Below are positions 16,957-25,903 of a DNA stretch of 64,000 nucleotides, in pieces. Origin of the DNA: Roseivirga thermotolerans (GTDB taxonomy: Bacteria > Bacteroidota > Bacteroidia > Cytophagales > Cyclobacteriaceae); NCBI RefSeq assembly GCF_014653175.1, contig NZ_BNAG01000001.1, positions 868,001 to 932,000 on the forward strand, given 5' to 3'. Position 1 is the stretch's first letter, and each line of letters opens with the position of its first letter. A program made the translations under genes and the position numbers. Under the pieces are notes generated by a model that was given only the letters and a program-made list of their open reading frames with translations, had not been told where the DNA came from and did no database searches.

Positions 16957-18168
16957 TTAGTCCTTTAAGGTAGTATTTACCTGCAAACCATTGGTCAAAG
17001 TTTTATGAACGGGGCATTTGTCGGCTATTTCTGTTATGCGTTTGCGCTGCTCATCGGTCAGGTTGCCGGAGAGCTCCAGATAGCGGTCAATAAACTCTAT
17101 TTTACTTTTTTCACTCAAATCACGAGCATCATTTGCATGGCGTTTTTCACGAGTGAGATGTACTTTTACCTCTTCCAGAGGCCATTTTTTGTGGTTGGCA
17201 TAGAGCCTGATGGTCATGGCGGTGCAGGCCCCGAGTGCGGCAACGAGTAGGTCATAGGGTGTAGCCCCGAGGTTTGTTCCTCCTACTTCTTCGGGCTCAT
17301 CGGTCAACAGGAAGTGTCCGCTGGCCATTATTTCTGTTTGCAGCCCCCGGTCGGCTTCGTTTCTTACCACTACCTGTTCATTGGTCTTTAGGTCTGTTTG
17401 CTTTTCAAAATCTACATAGCGCGATGCCCATGCGGCTATTACTTGCCCCACGTAGGCCGCATCTCCCTTGTTGGTGAGCAAATGATCGGCCCCATCGAGC
17501 GAAACGTAGCTTTTAGGGTGCATGGCAGAAACATAAATTTTTTCGGCATTTTTAATATCAACCACATCATCTTGAGGAGAGTGCATAATGAGCAGAGGCC
17601 TTCTGAGTTCTTTAATCACTTCCGATTTTTCGTATTCGGCCAAATCATTTACAAACTGTTTTTTTATGGTAAAGGGCCTTCCGCCTAATGAAACCTCTGC
17701 TTTGCCGGTCGATTCAATCTGCTCAATGGAGTTTTGAAACAGGTGGGTGACGTGCGTTGGGTCGGCTGGGGCACCAATGGTGGCTATCGCTTTTATATAT
17801 TTGAGCTGTGCGGCAGCCATGAGCACAGCCGCTCCACCCAGGGAGTGACCAATAATGATTTGTGCTTGCTGGTAGTGTTCTTCCAGATAATTGGCTGCAG
17901 CTATCAGATCGCTGACATTGCTGGAAAAGTTAGTGTCTTCAAAGTCTCCTTCACTCTCGCCTAAGCCTGTAAAATCAAATCGCAAAACGGCAATTCCTCT
18001 GGCGGTTAAAGCACGGCTGATGTGGGTTACAGCCATCAGGTTCTTTGAGCAGGTAAAGCAATGCGCAAACAGGGCATAGGCATATACGCGCTTATCTACC
18101 GGCATTTCCAGCCTGGCGGCCAATTGTTCTCCTTCTTTGTTGGGAAATTTGAGTTTGATGGTTTTCAT
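16957..18168 (-). CDS. Fusion of alpha/beta hydrolase and OsmC-family peroxidase
   Basis: A 403-residue two-domain protein. Residues 1-255 are an alpha/beta hydrolase with nucleophile elbow GHSLGG (Ser109), acid Asp200 or Asp201 in SPQDD, and His229 in GADHL. Residues about 265-403 are an OsmC/Ohr domain with its two conserved cysteines, Cys315 in ALGACTAM and Cys385 in DKCPVHKT, which in the family reduce organic hydroperoxides. The fusion is known in other bacteria. It may deesterify and then detoxify peroxidised substrates, but that is inference. It is the first gene of an operon with the downstream amidohydrolase. Confidence 0.92.
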   Translation of the reverse strand: MKTIKLKFPNKEGEQLAARLEMPVDKRVYAYALFAHCFTCSKNLMAVTHISRALTARGIAVLRFDFTGLGESEGDFEDTNFSSNVSDLIAAANYLEEHYQQAQIIIGHSLGGAAVLMAAAQLKYIKAIATIGAPADPTHVTHLFQNSIEQIESTGKAEVSLGGRPFTIKKQFVNDLAEYEKSEVIKELRRPLLIMHSPQDDVVDIKNAEKIYVSAMHPKSYVSLDGADHLLTNKGDAAYVGQVIAAWASRYVDFEKQTDLKTNEQVVVRNEADRGLQTEIMASGHFLLTDEPEEVGGTNLGATPYDLLVAALGACTAMTIRLYANHKKWPLEEVKVHLTREKRHANDARDLSEKSKIEFIDRYLELSGNLTDEQRKRITEIADKCPVHKTLTNGLQVNTTLKD

Positions 18169-18375
18169 GTTTGCGATTGATTTGCTTCTTCAATTTAATA
18201 GAATAGCATAAGGAAAAGTTTCTTGCTCTAATCCGAACCATGTGGGAGTAAGGGTATTGTCCATCTTCATTGTTTTCAATGCAACTACCTTATTAGAAGC
18301 ACTCTGGGAAGGTCAAAACTCAGTTATAGGAGGAGATTACTGATTAAGCCTAATTATATAGAGTGTGATATATCT

Positions 18376-18410
18376 GGAGCTGTCTGAACTGGCAGCTTCT
18401 TTCTTTTCTA
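18376..18410 (+). other. Hairpin with T-rich tail upstream of hemH
   Basis: GGAGCTGTC (18376-18384) pairs with GGCAGCTTC (18391-18399), allowing two G-T wobbles, and is followed by TTTCTTTTC. It lies 56 bp before hemH. It could be a leader structure or a weak terminator. The remaining 297-bp gap from 18169 shows nothing else. Confidence 0.35.
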
Positions 18411-18465
18411 CCCAGCATTAAAACAAATATCTTTACGGCCTGTTTCTCCAAAAGAGATAAATGCT

Positions 18466-19485
18466 ATGGCAAAGAACATTACGGGAGTCTTGTTAGTAAA
18501 CCTGGGTACACCAGACAGCCCTTCTACCCCCCATGTGAGAAAGTATTTGCGCGAGTTTCTAATGGATGGTCGCGTTATTGATATTCCGTACCTGCTGCGA
18601 GCCATGCTTGTGAACGGTATCATTGCCCCTTTTAGGGCTCCCAAAAGTGCAAAGGAGTATGCCAAGCTTTGGGAAGACAGGGGCAGCCCGCTTAAGTTTT
18701 ATGGCCTGGACGTGCGTGATATGCTTCAGGAAAAACTGGGGGCTGGCTATAAGGTGGCTCTGGGCATGCGTTATCAGAGCCCCGGCATTGAGAGTGCTTT
18801 AGAGGAACTGAGGGCTGCAAATGTGAGCCGCATTGTTGTGGTGCCCCTGTTTCCTCAATATGCTTCGGCCACTACGGGATCTGTTTCTCAAAAGGTGAAT
18901 TCCATTGTAAACCAATGGCAAATTATTCCGTCTATTGCGCATATTAATCAATTCATGGATCACCCTAAGTTCATTGAGGCTTTTGCAGCCAATGGAAGAT
19001 CTATGATGGCTAGGAATGACTACGACCATGTGGTGTTTAGTTATCATGGGGTGCCGGAACGCCATATCAAAAAGGGTTCTGTCGGCAACCAGTGCCAGTT
19101 AGGCACTTGCTGCAATGCCTTCCACGACCGGAATAGGTATTGCTATAGAGCACAGTGTTTTTATACCTCTCGCCTACTGGCCAAAGCGCTTGGGCTCAAG
19201 GAAGATGAGTATACAACCACCTTCCAGTCTAGGTTGGGCAAAGACCCGTGGATTCAGCCTTACACTGATGAGTTTTTGAAAACGTTGCCCTCTATGGGTA
19301 AAAAGAGGGTGCTGGCTTTTTCTCCGGCATTTATTGCCGATTGTCTGGAAACAACCCTGGAGGTTGGAGAGGAGTTTAAAGAAGAGTTTTTGGAGGCCGG
19401 AGGCCAGGTATGGGATCTTGTGCCGAGCTTAAACGATTCGCCTCTTTGGGTGGAGTGCCTTGAAGATCTGGTAAAAAAGGCTTAG
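18466..19485 (+). CDS. hemH: Ferrochelatase
   Basis: A 339-residue enzyme that inserts Fe2+ into protoporphyrin IX, the last step of the protoheme pathway. It opens with the family sequence TGVLLVNLGTPDSP, carries the catalytic histidine in FSYHGVPERH (His194), and has the conserved acidic helix after SPAFIADCLET. A cysteine cluster (C210, C215, C216, C226, C231) sits in the loop after the active-site histidine, where some bacterial ferrochelatases hold an iron-sulfur cluster or bind metal. Its stop overlaps the convergent lipoprotein gene by 4 bp. Confidence 0.95.
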   Translation: MAKNITGVLLVNLGTPDSPSTPHVRKYLREFLMDGRVIDIPYLLRAMLVNGIIAPFRAPKSAKEYAKLWEDRGSPLKFYGLDVRDMLQEKLGAGYKVALGMRYQSPGIESALEELRAANVSRIVVVPLFPQYASATTGSVSQKVNSIVNQWQIIPSIAHINQFMDHPKFIEAFAANGRSMMARNDYDHVVFSYHGVPERHIKKGSVGNQCQLGTCCNAFHDRNRYCYRAQCFYTSRLLAKALGLKEDEYTTTFQSRLGKDPWIQPYTDEFLKTLPSMGKKRVLAFSPAFIADCLETTLEVGEEFKEEFLEAGGQVWDLVPSLNDSPLWVECLEDLVKKA

Positions 19486-19796
19486 TCTATCCGATAGAGC
19501 TGCTCTATTCGCAGTGTTTCTATACTGTTATTAAGAAAGGCACAGGAGGCTTGCCGATTATAAAGTTCTGCTTTCACGATTACTTCCAGTCCGTCTTCGC
19601 GATAATTGCTGGGAAGGTATGTGGGCTTATAAAGGCGTCCGTTTACATCCAAAACCCACTCGCATTCGGCCATAGCCGGTATGTCTCTCACATCTACGAT
19701 AGTTCCCTGCAGCTCAACAATGTCAATTTCGCTGTTAGAGCAGGCGCAAATGAAACAGCCCAGCAGGGCTAGAACAACGGCTAGTTTGGTTTTCAT
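19482..19796 (-). CDS. Small predicted lipoprotein
   Basis: A 104-residue protein with a lipoprotein-type signal (MKTKLAVVLALLGCFICAC; lipid-attached Cys probably residue 19). The mature domain is short and beta-rich (IVELQGTIVDV, CEWVLDVNGRLYKPTYLP, GLEVIVKAELY), perhaps an OB-like or lipocalin-like fold. The sequence resembles no family I can name. It is translationally coupled to the cysteine desulfurase gene (4-bp overlap) and overlaps hemH at its 3' end by 4 bp. Confidence 0.75.
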   Translation of the reverse strand: MKTKLAVVLALLGCFICACSNSEIDIVELQGTIVDVRDIPAMAECEWVLDVNGRLYKPTYLPSNYREDGLEVIVKAELYNRQASCAFLNNSIETLRIEQLYRID

Positions 19797-20935
19797 GACA
19801 CGGCTTCCGGAACAAGAATTTCTACCAGCTTATTAACGGTATAGTCTACCTCTTCTATTGTGTTGTACTTGCTAAATGAAAAGCGTATGCCTTGCCTGTT
19901 TGGGTCGGCCTTAATGCCATTGAGTACATGTGAGCCCTTGTTGGCTCCGCTGGAACAGGCGCTTCCACCAGAAGCCGAAATACCGTTGATATCGAGACTA
20001 AAGAGTAGCATACCGTTGTTTTCATGCGGAGGAAAGCTCACATTGAGAACGGTATACAAGCTACCTTCCGGGCTAATGTCTCCATTGAATTCTACCCCCG
20101 GTATGTTTTCGCGTAGTTTCTCAATCATTCGGGTTTTCAACGATTGAACATGTTTTTGATGGGATTCCATCTCAGCATAAGCAATTTCCAGTGCTTTGGC
20201 CAGGCCCACAATACCATATACGTTTTCCGTACCGCCTCTGTGGTTTCTTTCCTGTCCGCCACCTTCAATAAACCTACCGATAGTTCTGCTCTTGCACACG
20301 CGCAAGAAACCAACGCCTTTTGGGCCATGGAATTTGTGTGCAGCTCCTACTATAAACTGGCAATTCAGTTTTTTTAGGTCGTGCACATAATGCCCCATGG
20401 TTTGCACGGTGTCTGAATGAAAGGTGGCTCCATATTCTTTGGCCAGGTCTCCAATCTGCTCAATATCATTGATGGTGCCAATTTCGTTGTTGGCGTGCAT
20501 TATGCTAACTAAAGAATTGGGATTGCTTTTTAACAACTGCTCAAGATGATCCATGTTTACATGGCCTTGACCATCGAGCTCCACATAGCTGGCTTTTACT
20601 TTTCCCTGCGCTACTAATCGCTCTACCGTATGGCCAACGGCATGGTGTTCTATCGATGTGGTAATGATATGTTTAATATCGTATGCTTCGACCGTACAAC
20701 GAATAGCTGTGTTGTCTGCTTCGGTGCCTCCTGAGGTAAAGAAGATCTCGGCCGGAACCGTATTGAGTAATTCGGCCACTTTTCTGCGGGCGTATTCTAT
20801 TTTTGTTCGAACCTCTCGCCCATGAGCGTGGGTAGAAGAAGGGTTGCCGTACATGTCGAGCATGAGGGGCTTCATTTCTTCAAAAACGTCCGGGTCTAAT
20901 GGGGTTGTAGCGGCATTGTCGAAGTATACTTTCAT
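19793..20935 (-). CDS. Cysteine desulfurase (IscS/NifS type)
   Basis: A 380-residue PLP enzyme that removes sulfur from cysteine for iron-sulfur clusters and thiolated tRNA. The N-terminus VYFDNAATTPLD is typical. The PLP lysine is Lys201 in GAAHKFHGPKG. The catalytic cysteine is Cys327 in GGSACSSG, on the longer loop of group I enzymes. The conserved HSD and ATxxxHH-equivalent blocks (TSIEHHAV, FHSDTVQ) are present. It lies 11 bp after glmM and overlaps the downstream lipoprotein gene, so the three form one operon. No iscU or sufE neighbours are visible. Confidence 0.95.
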   Translation of the reverse strand: MKVYFDNAATTPLDPDVFEEMKPLMLDMYGNPSSTHAHGREVRTKIEYARRKVAELLNTVPAEIFFTSGGTEADNTAIRCTVEAYDIKHIITTSIEHHAVGHTVERLVAQGKVKASYVELDGQGHVNMDHLEQLLKSNPNSLVSIMHANNEIGTINDIEQIGDLAKEYGATFHSDTVQTMGHYVHDLKKLNCQFIVGAAHKFHGPKGVGFLRVCKSRTIGRFIEGGGQERNHRGGTENVYGIVGLAKALEIAYAEMESHQKHVQSLKTRMIEKLRENIPGVEFNGDISPEGSLYTVLNVSFPPHENNGMLLFSLDINGISASGGSACSSGANKGSHVLNGIKADPNRQGIRFSFSKYNTIEEVDYTVNKLVEILVPEAVS

Positions 20936-20946
20936 GGCTCAAAAAA

Positions 20947-22332
20947 TTAGTTGGCTACAATTTCGCGTATGTCTGACATAATTTTTTGTGCCAGATGCTC
21001 TGCAGTTGCAGCCGATTCTGATTCTGCATATATCCTTATAATGGGCTCAGTGTTCGACTTTCTCAAATGAACCCATTCTTTATCGAACTCTATTTTTACT
21101 CCATCAATGGTGTTGATGGGTTGCTTTTTATACTGCTCACGAATTCTCACCAACACTTTGTCTACATCGATTTCAGGAGAGAGGTCGATTTTATTTTTAG
21201 AAATGTGGTAATTGGGGTATTTGGCTCTCAATATGGAAATTCGTTTTCCAAACTTGGCCAGGTGGGTAAGAAATAGGGCTATACCCACTAGGGCATCGCG
21301 CCCGTAGTGTAGTTCCGGATAGATAATGCCTCCGTTGCCTTCACCTCCAATTACAGCATTAATTTCTTTCATTTTTTGCACCACATTTACCTCTCCCACG
21401 GCCGATGGCTCATATTGACCTCCGTGTTTTTCGGTAACATCGCGTAGTGCTCGTGTCGAAGATAAGTTAGACACGGTATTTCCTTTAGTTTGGCTCAATA
21501 CATAATCGGCCACGGCAACCAGGGTGTATTCTTCTCCGAATACGGTACCTGTTTCATCGACAAAGGCCAGACGATCTACATCAGGATCTACCACTATGCC
21601 CAAATCGTACTTACCGCTTTCCAGCACTGAGCTTATTTGACCCAGGTGCTCAGGTAAGGGCTCCGGGTTGTGTGGAAAATGCCCATTGGGTTCGCAGTAA
21701 AGTGCTTCAACATGTTCTACCCCAAGTGCTTTAAGCAGAGGCAATACAGAAATACCTCCTGTAGAGTTTACGGCATCTACCACTATTTTAAAGTTGGCCT
21801 TTCGTATGGCTTCCACGTCTACCAGGGGTAGAGCTAAAACCATCTCTATGTGTTTTTGTATGTAGCTGTCGTTGGTGGTTACCTTACCCAGCTTTTTTAC
21901 TTCGGCAAATCGGAAATTATCCTTTTCTGCAAGCTCCAGTACTTCTTTTCCGTCTTCGCCACTGATAAACTCTCCCTTGTCGTTGAGTAGTTTGAGGGCA
22001 TTCCATTGCACCGGGTTGTGGCTGGCCGTGAGTATAATTCCACCGCCTGCTTCTTCAATAGGCACAGCTATTTCAACGGTCGGAGTAGTAGACAGTCCGA
22101 GGTCTACCACATCAATACCCAGGCCAACGAGTGTAGCCGATACCAGATCGGAAATCATTTGGCCGGAAGGGCGTGCATCTCTACCAATAACGATTTTTCT
22201 TTTTCCGGTTTTTTCTACAACCCAAGATCCAAAAGCGGCAGCAAATTTTACAGCGTCAACCGGAGTGAGGCCCTCACCTACTTTACCTCCGATGGTTCCT
22301 CGTATTCCAGAAATAGATTTTATGAGTGTCAA
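20947..22332 (-). CDS. glmM: Phosphoglucosamine mutase
   Basis: A 461-residue alpha-D-phosphohexomutase that interconverts glucosamine-6-phosphate and glucosamine-1-phosphate for peptidoglycan and LPS precursors. The active-site phosphoserine loop is LTASHNPVQWN with Ser104, the magnesium loop is DPDVDRLAF, and the sugar-binding loop is GGEGNGG. The C-terminal phosphate-binding loop is RKSNTEPIIRIYAES. The opening SISGIRGTIGG is also typical. Related PGM/PMM enzymes share these motifs, so glmM is the likeliest but not the only possible assignment. It is first in an operon with cysteine desulfurase. Confidence 0.9.
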   Translation of the reverse strand: MTLIKSISGIRGTIGGKVGEGLTPVDAVKFAAAFGSWVVEKTGKRKIVIGRDARPSGQMISDLVSATLVGLGIDVVDLGLSTTPTVEIAVPIEEAGGGIILTASHNPVQWNALKLLNDKGEFISGEDGKEVLELAEKDNFRFAEVKKLGKVTTNDSYIQKHIEMVLALPLVDVEAIRKANFKIVVDAVNSTGGISVLPLLKALGVEHVEALYCEPNGHFPHNPEPLPEHLGQISSVLESGKYDLGIVVDPDVDRLAFVDETGTVFGEEYTLVAVADYVLSQTKGNTVSNLSSTRALRDVTEKHGGQYEPSAVGEVNVVQKMKEINAVIGGEGNGGIIYPELHYGRDALVGIALFLTHLAKFGKRISILRAKYPNYHISKNKIDLSPEIDVDKVLVRIREQYKKQPINTIDGVKIEFDKEWVHLRKSNTEPIIRIYAESESAATAEHLAQKIMSDIREIVAN

Positions 22333-22355
22333 AGTCCTATCGTTTTAAGCAGCGT

Positions 22356-22363
22356 CAAAATTA
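22356..22363 (-). promoter_or_regulatory. TAnnTTTG promoter element for glmM
   Basis: The minus strand reads TAATTTTG, 23 bp before the glmM start. The same octamer precedes fumC and the DUF6702 gene in this window. Confidence 0.5.
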
Positions 22364-22416
22364 GTAAAAAGCACCTAACAATAGGGCCTTTTGCCAAGAG
22401 ATGTACAGTGGGGTAT

Positions 22417-22647
22417 TTATTTGAATTTGGCCAGTACTTTGTCTACTTCATTGTCAGGATTGCCACAGGCTTCTCCGGCTTTTACATCTTTACCACAAAA
22501 GCCGCATTTTACTCCTTCTTTGTTCAGGAAGGGACTTTGCGATGCACAGGTGCCTTTAAACTCTCCGTTTTTGAGCAGAAGCAATCTAACGGACATTCCA
22601 ACAAAAAACAGTGCGACTAATACCAGCGTGAGAATTAATGTTGTCAT
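22417..22647 (-). CDS. Small membrane-anchored protein with a cysteine motif
   Basis: A 76-residue protein. One N-terminal membrane segment (TLILTLVLVALFFVGMSVRLLL) is followed by a soluble tail with four cysteines: GTCASQSP, then VKCGFCGKDVKAGEACGN. CxxC plus nearby cysteines suggests a small metal-binding or redox site. Proteins of this plan are often annotated only as membrane or secreted proteins in Bacteroidota. It is divergent from mazG, with the promoters between them. Confidence 0.65.
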   Translation of the reverse strand: MTTLILTLVLVALFFVGMSVRLLLLKNGEFKGTCASQSPFLNKEGVKCGFCGKDVKAGEACGNPDNEVDKVLAKFK

Positions 22648-22693
22648 TATCGACTAATTTGATGCAAATTTAACATTACTGGCTGCATAACAC

Positions 22694-22701
22694 TACCTTT
22701 G
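22694..22701 (+). promoter_or_regulatory. TAnnTTTG promoter element for mazG
   Basis: TACCTTTG lies 32 bp before the mazG start codon and matches the Bacteroidota -7 consensus. Confidence 0.5.
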
Positions 22702-22733
22702 CGACATAAGTTTCGACTCCATTTTCCGGACCA

Positions 22734-23543
22734 ATGATTGAACCTCCTAAAGATTTACGCAGAAAAGAAAAGCTGGCGGCTTTTGACCGGCTGCTTACTA
22801 TAATGGACGAACTTAGGCTTAATTGTCCGTGGGATAAAAAACAGACCCTCGAATCCATCAGGCACCTTACTATAGAAGAAACCTATGAGCTCTCTGATGC
22901 AATCCTGAACCAGAATCTGGATGAGGTAAAGAAAGAAATAGGTGATCTGATGTTACACATGGTTTTTTACTCTCGAATTGCCGATGAACAAGGGGCTTTC
23001 GATGTGGCAGACGCATTGAATGCGATTTGCGATAAGCTGGTGAACAGACATCCGCATATTTATGGTGATGTGGAGGCCAATGATGAGGAGGCAGTAAAAG
23101 CGAACTGGGAGAAAATAAAACTTAAAGAAAAGGGTAATCAATCGGTACTGGGCGGGGTTCCTCAATCGTTGCCAGCATTGGTTAAGGCCGTGAGAATTCA
23201 GGATAAGGCACGAGGCGTAGGGTTCGATTGGGAAAAAAAGGAGCAGGTTTGGGAAAAGGTAGAGGAAGAAATGCAGGAGTTCAAAGAAGAATTCAATGCT
23301 GAGGAGGGCGAGATTGATAAGGAGCGGGCAACATTGGAGTTTGGCGACTTGCTTTTTTCTCTGGTTAATTACGCCAGGTTTATAGACATAGACCCCGAGG
23401 AGGCCCTGGAAAGAACCAATATTAAATTCATCAAGCGATTCCGGTTTTTGGAGGAGGAGTCTAAAAAAGATGGTAAAGATATCGGTGAGATGACTTTGGC
23501 CGAAATGGATGAGTATTGGGAAAAAGCCAAACAGTTGAAATGA
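22734..23543 (+). CDS. mazG: Nucleoside triphosphate pyrophosphohydrolase
   Basis: A 269-residue two-domain MazG that hydrolyses NTPs to NMP and pyrophosphate, limiting misincorporation and affecting ppGpp levels. The N-terminal repeat has CPWDKKQTLESIRHLTIEETYEL and the acidic metal-binding EIGDLMLHMVFY helix. The second repeat is at about 165-235 with EFGDLLFSLVNYARF. The LGGVPQSLPALVKAVRIQDKA linker is also characteristic. Length is normal. Its stop codon overlaps the start of the ClC gene in an ATGA, indicating translational coupling. Confidence 0.95.
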   Translation: MIEPPKDLRRKEKLAAFDRLLTIMDELRLNCPWDKKQTLESIRHLTIEETYELSDAILNQNLDEVKKEIGDLMLHMVFYSRIADEQGAFDVADALNAICDKLVNRHPHIYGDVEANDEEAVKANWEKIKLKEKGNQSVLGGVPQSLPALVKAVRIQDKARGVGFDWEKKEQVWEKVEEEMQEFKEEFNAEEGEIDKERATLEFGDLLFSLVNYARFIDIDPEEALERTNIKFIKRFRFLEEESKKDGKDIGEMTLAEMDEYWEKAKQLK

Positions 23544-25306
23544 GCTTTAAGCAACTACTAGCTAAATTTTTGATTTGGCGTATTCGCCACTTGAGCACAA
23601 GAAACTTTGTGATCATTGTTGGCGGATTGGTGGGTATAGTTGGTGGCGTGGCGGCCGTTTCGTTAAAAAGCGCAGTTCACTTTATTCAAGAGCTGATAAA
23701 GCATACCAATATAGATTATTCCTACTTGTTCTTTCCTGTATTGGGTATTGTTATTACCGCCCTTCTGGCCAAGTATTTACTCAAAGAGCAGTTGGGTCAT
23801 GGTATTACCACTATTCTATTCTACATCTCCAAAAAATCGAGCATTATTCACCGGAACAAGATGTTTAGCCGAATGATTACTTCGGGTATTACAGTGGGCT
23901 GTGGTGGTTCGGTGGGTTTGGAGGCGCCTATTGTGGTTACGGGCTCGGCCATTGGCTCTAACATTGCCCGCCTGATGCACCTCAACTACAAACAGCGTAC
24001 GCTAATGATTGGCTGTGGAGCTGCAGCTGCCATTTCCGGCATATTTAACTCTCCTGTGGCCGGGGTGATATTCAGCATAGAGGTTATTCTTACAGACATC
24101 ACCATCGGTACCTTTATTCCCCTGCTTATTGCTTCGGTACTTGGCTCTATGGTTTCCATGTTGCTTTTAGGCGATGATGTGCTTTTTTCATTTGAACTTA
24201 CAGACCCTTTTCTGGCTTCAGACTTTGTTTTCTTTCTATTGTTAGGGGCTATTTGCGGTTTGGTGTCTGTGTACTTTACCCGTACCACATTGTGGACCGA
24301 AAAGGCAATTTCGAGGGTTAAGCAGGTGTTTCCGAGGGCATTGCTCGGAGGTCTGGCACTCACGGTTATTATTTTTGTGCTGGCACCTCTTTATGGCGAA
24401 GGCTATGATTCTATAAAGCTCATATTGCAGGGGCGTGCTCAGGAGATTGTGGCTTCGAGCGCTCTTTTTTCTCAATTTTCTGATCCCTGGTTCATTGTCA
24501 TATTTGGCTTGGCCATTCTGTTGCTTAAACCTGTGGCCACCGGGTTAACCATTGGTGCGGGAGGAAATGGTGGAATCTTTGCGCCTTCTTTATTTATTGG
24601 CGGTATTACAGGTTTTATCTTTTCTCAGGTAAACAACTTGCTCAATACCGGGCACAGTATATCCATTTCAAATTTTACACTGGTAGGCATGTGTGGAGTA
24701 ATGAGCGGGGTACTGCATGCTCCTCTTACAGCTATATTTCTTATAGCCGAAATTACCAGTGGCTATACCTTATTTTTGCCATTAATGTTGGTTTCGGCCG
24801 TGGCCTATAGTACCAATAGCTATTTCGAAAAATACTCATTCTATACCTCCAAGCTGGTCAAGTCGGGCGACTTTATACCGTATGATAAAGACAAGCAGGT
24901 GTTAAGCCTGATTAGCATTGAAAAAATGATCGAGAAGGATTTGCTCACTATTCATCCGGAGCAAACTCTGGAAGAACTGGTTGGTTTAATTAAGAAGTCC
25001 AGAAGAAATATTTTTCCTGTGGTCAACGAAAAGAATGAGCTCAAGGGCATTATTACGCTCGATGATGTGCGCGAAATTATGTTCGATCCGCAATCTCAAA
25101 AAAGTGTAATTGCACAGTCCCTTATGCACAGGCCGCCCGAAACCGTACAGTCCGATGAGAAAATGGAAGAGGTAATGGCAAAGTTTGAGAAGACAGGAGC
25201 CTGGAACCTTCCTGTGATAGACCACGGCCAGTATGTGGGAATAGTCTCCAAGTCCAGAATCTTTAATGCGTATCGTACCAAGCTGCGCAGACAACACAAG
25301 GAGTAG
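23540..25306 (+). CDS. ClC-family chloride channel or transporter with CBS pair
   Basis: About 588 residues from the ATG at 23540, which overlaps the mazG stop in ATGA. The membrane part has about ten or more helices and the ClC signature GSVGLEAPIV with the gating glutamate (Glu128), followed by AAAAISGIFNSPVAGVIFSIE. The second half has GAGGNGGIFAPSLFIGG. The C-terminal 130 residues are a tandem CBS domain (LLTIHPEQTLEELVGLIKKS, then RPPETVQSDEKMEEVMAKFEK) that probably binds nucleotides. Whether it is a channel or an H+/Cl- exchanger is not certain. Confidence 0.92.
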   Translation: MSFKQLLAKFLIWRIRHLSTRNFVIIVGGLVGIVGGVAAVSLKSAVHFIQELIKHTNIDYSYLFFPVLGIVITALLAKYLLKEQLGHGITTILFYISKKSSIIHRNKMFSRMITSGITVGCGGSVGLEAPIVVTGSAIGSNIARLMHLNYKQRTLMIGCGAAAAISGIFNSPVAGVIFSIEVILTDITIGTFIPLLIASVLGSMVSMLLLGDDVLFSFELTDPFLASDFVFFLLLGAICGLVSVYFTRTTLWTEKAISRVKQVFPRALLGGLALTVIIFVLAPLYGEGYDSIKLILQGRAQEIVASSALFSQFSDPWFIVIFGLAILLLKPVATGLTIGAGGNGGIFAPSLFIGGITGFIFSQVNNLLNTGHSISISNFTLVGMCGVMSGVLHAPLTAIFLIAEITSGYTLFLPLMLVSAVAYSTNSYFEKYSFYTSKLVKSGDFIPYDKDKQVLSLISIEKMIEKDLLTIHPEQTLEELVGLIKKSRRNIFPVVNEKNELKGIITLDDVREIMFDPQSQKSVIAQSLMHRPPETVQSDEKMEEVMAKFEKTGAWNLPVIDHGQYVGIVSKSRIFNAYRTKLRRQHKE

Positions 25307-25903
25307 GTTCAGTGATGCGTACTAACCTGTTCGTTTACAGAGTGTTTTTAAGGGCTCTTCGCTGCATAATTCAAAAAATTCATGAAAGTTATCAACAAGA
25401 ATTAGAATGAACGGAAGCTATGTAAGTTTCTGAAAAACAGCCGCTTATATGGGGCCTGTGGAAAACTGTGGATAACTGAGTCAAAATGTGGAAAAAAATA
25501 GGCTATTTTTTTTGATTCTTTTTTTTGTCTAAAACCCATTCGCTCAAAGCCTCCCTGAACAATGTTTTTTTGTTTAACAAATCAGCCCATTCATTCAACA
25601 GGAATTTTCATGTTCATTTCTATAAACACGGCTCTATTGAGAATGGAGGGAGCAGAACGAAAAGTTGTCTATGTTAAGACAACATTAACTTAAAATGTTA
25701 CAATGGTAAAGCATTGGAGAAAATTTTTGAGTGGCGTTTTTCCCGGTCTGTCTTTCATGGAGGTGACTATTAAAAAAGTACAATTCCAAAAATTTGAGTT
25801 TGCGCGTATGTACATCCATATTTTCTAAGTTTCCAACCCTGGAGCCCTTTCGCTCGTGTAAAACTTGTTGTTGAGATCGAATGGGCTTATGACCTTTCTG
25901 TCT
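25307..25903. other. 597-bp gene-free AT-rich region, candidate replication origin
   Basis: No supportable gene. The region contains DnaA-box-like 9-mers TTATCAACA (25389-25397), TGTGGAAAA (25457-25465), TGTGGATAA (25467-25475, the perfect consensus in reverse orientation) and TGTGGAAAA (25487-25495). They are followed at 25496-25530 by a run of A and T tracts that could unwind easily. Farther on is a small hairpin GTTGTCT/AGACAAC at 25664-25683. There is no adjacent dnaA or rpmH, and gene orientation does not switch here, so the origin assignment is tentative. Confidence 0.4.

Noticed and set aside
25307-25903. Small protein genes or tRNA in the large gap
   Set aside because: No open frame of reasonable composition and no cloverleaf-like sequence could be found.
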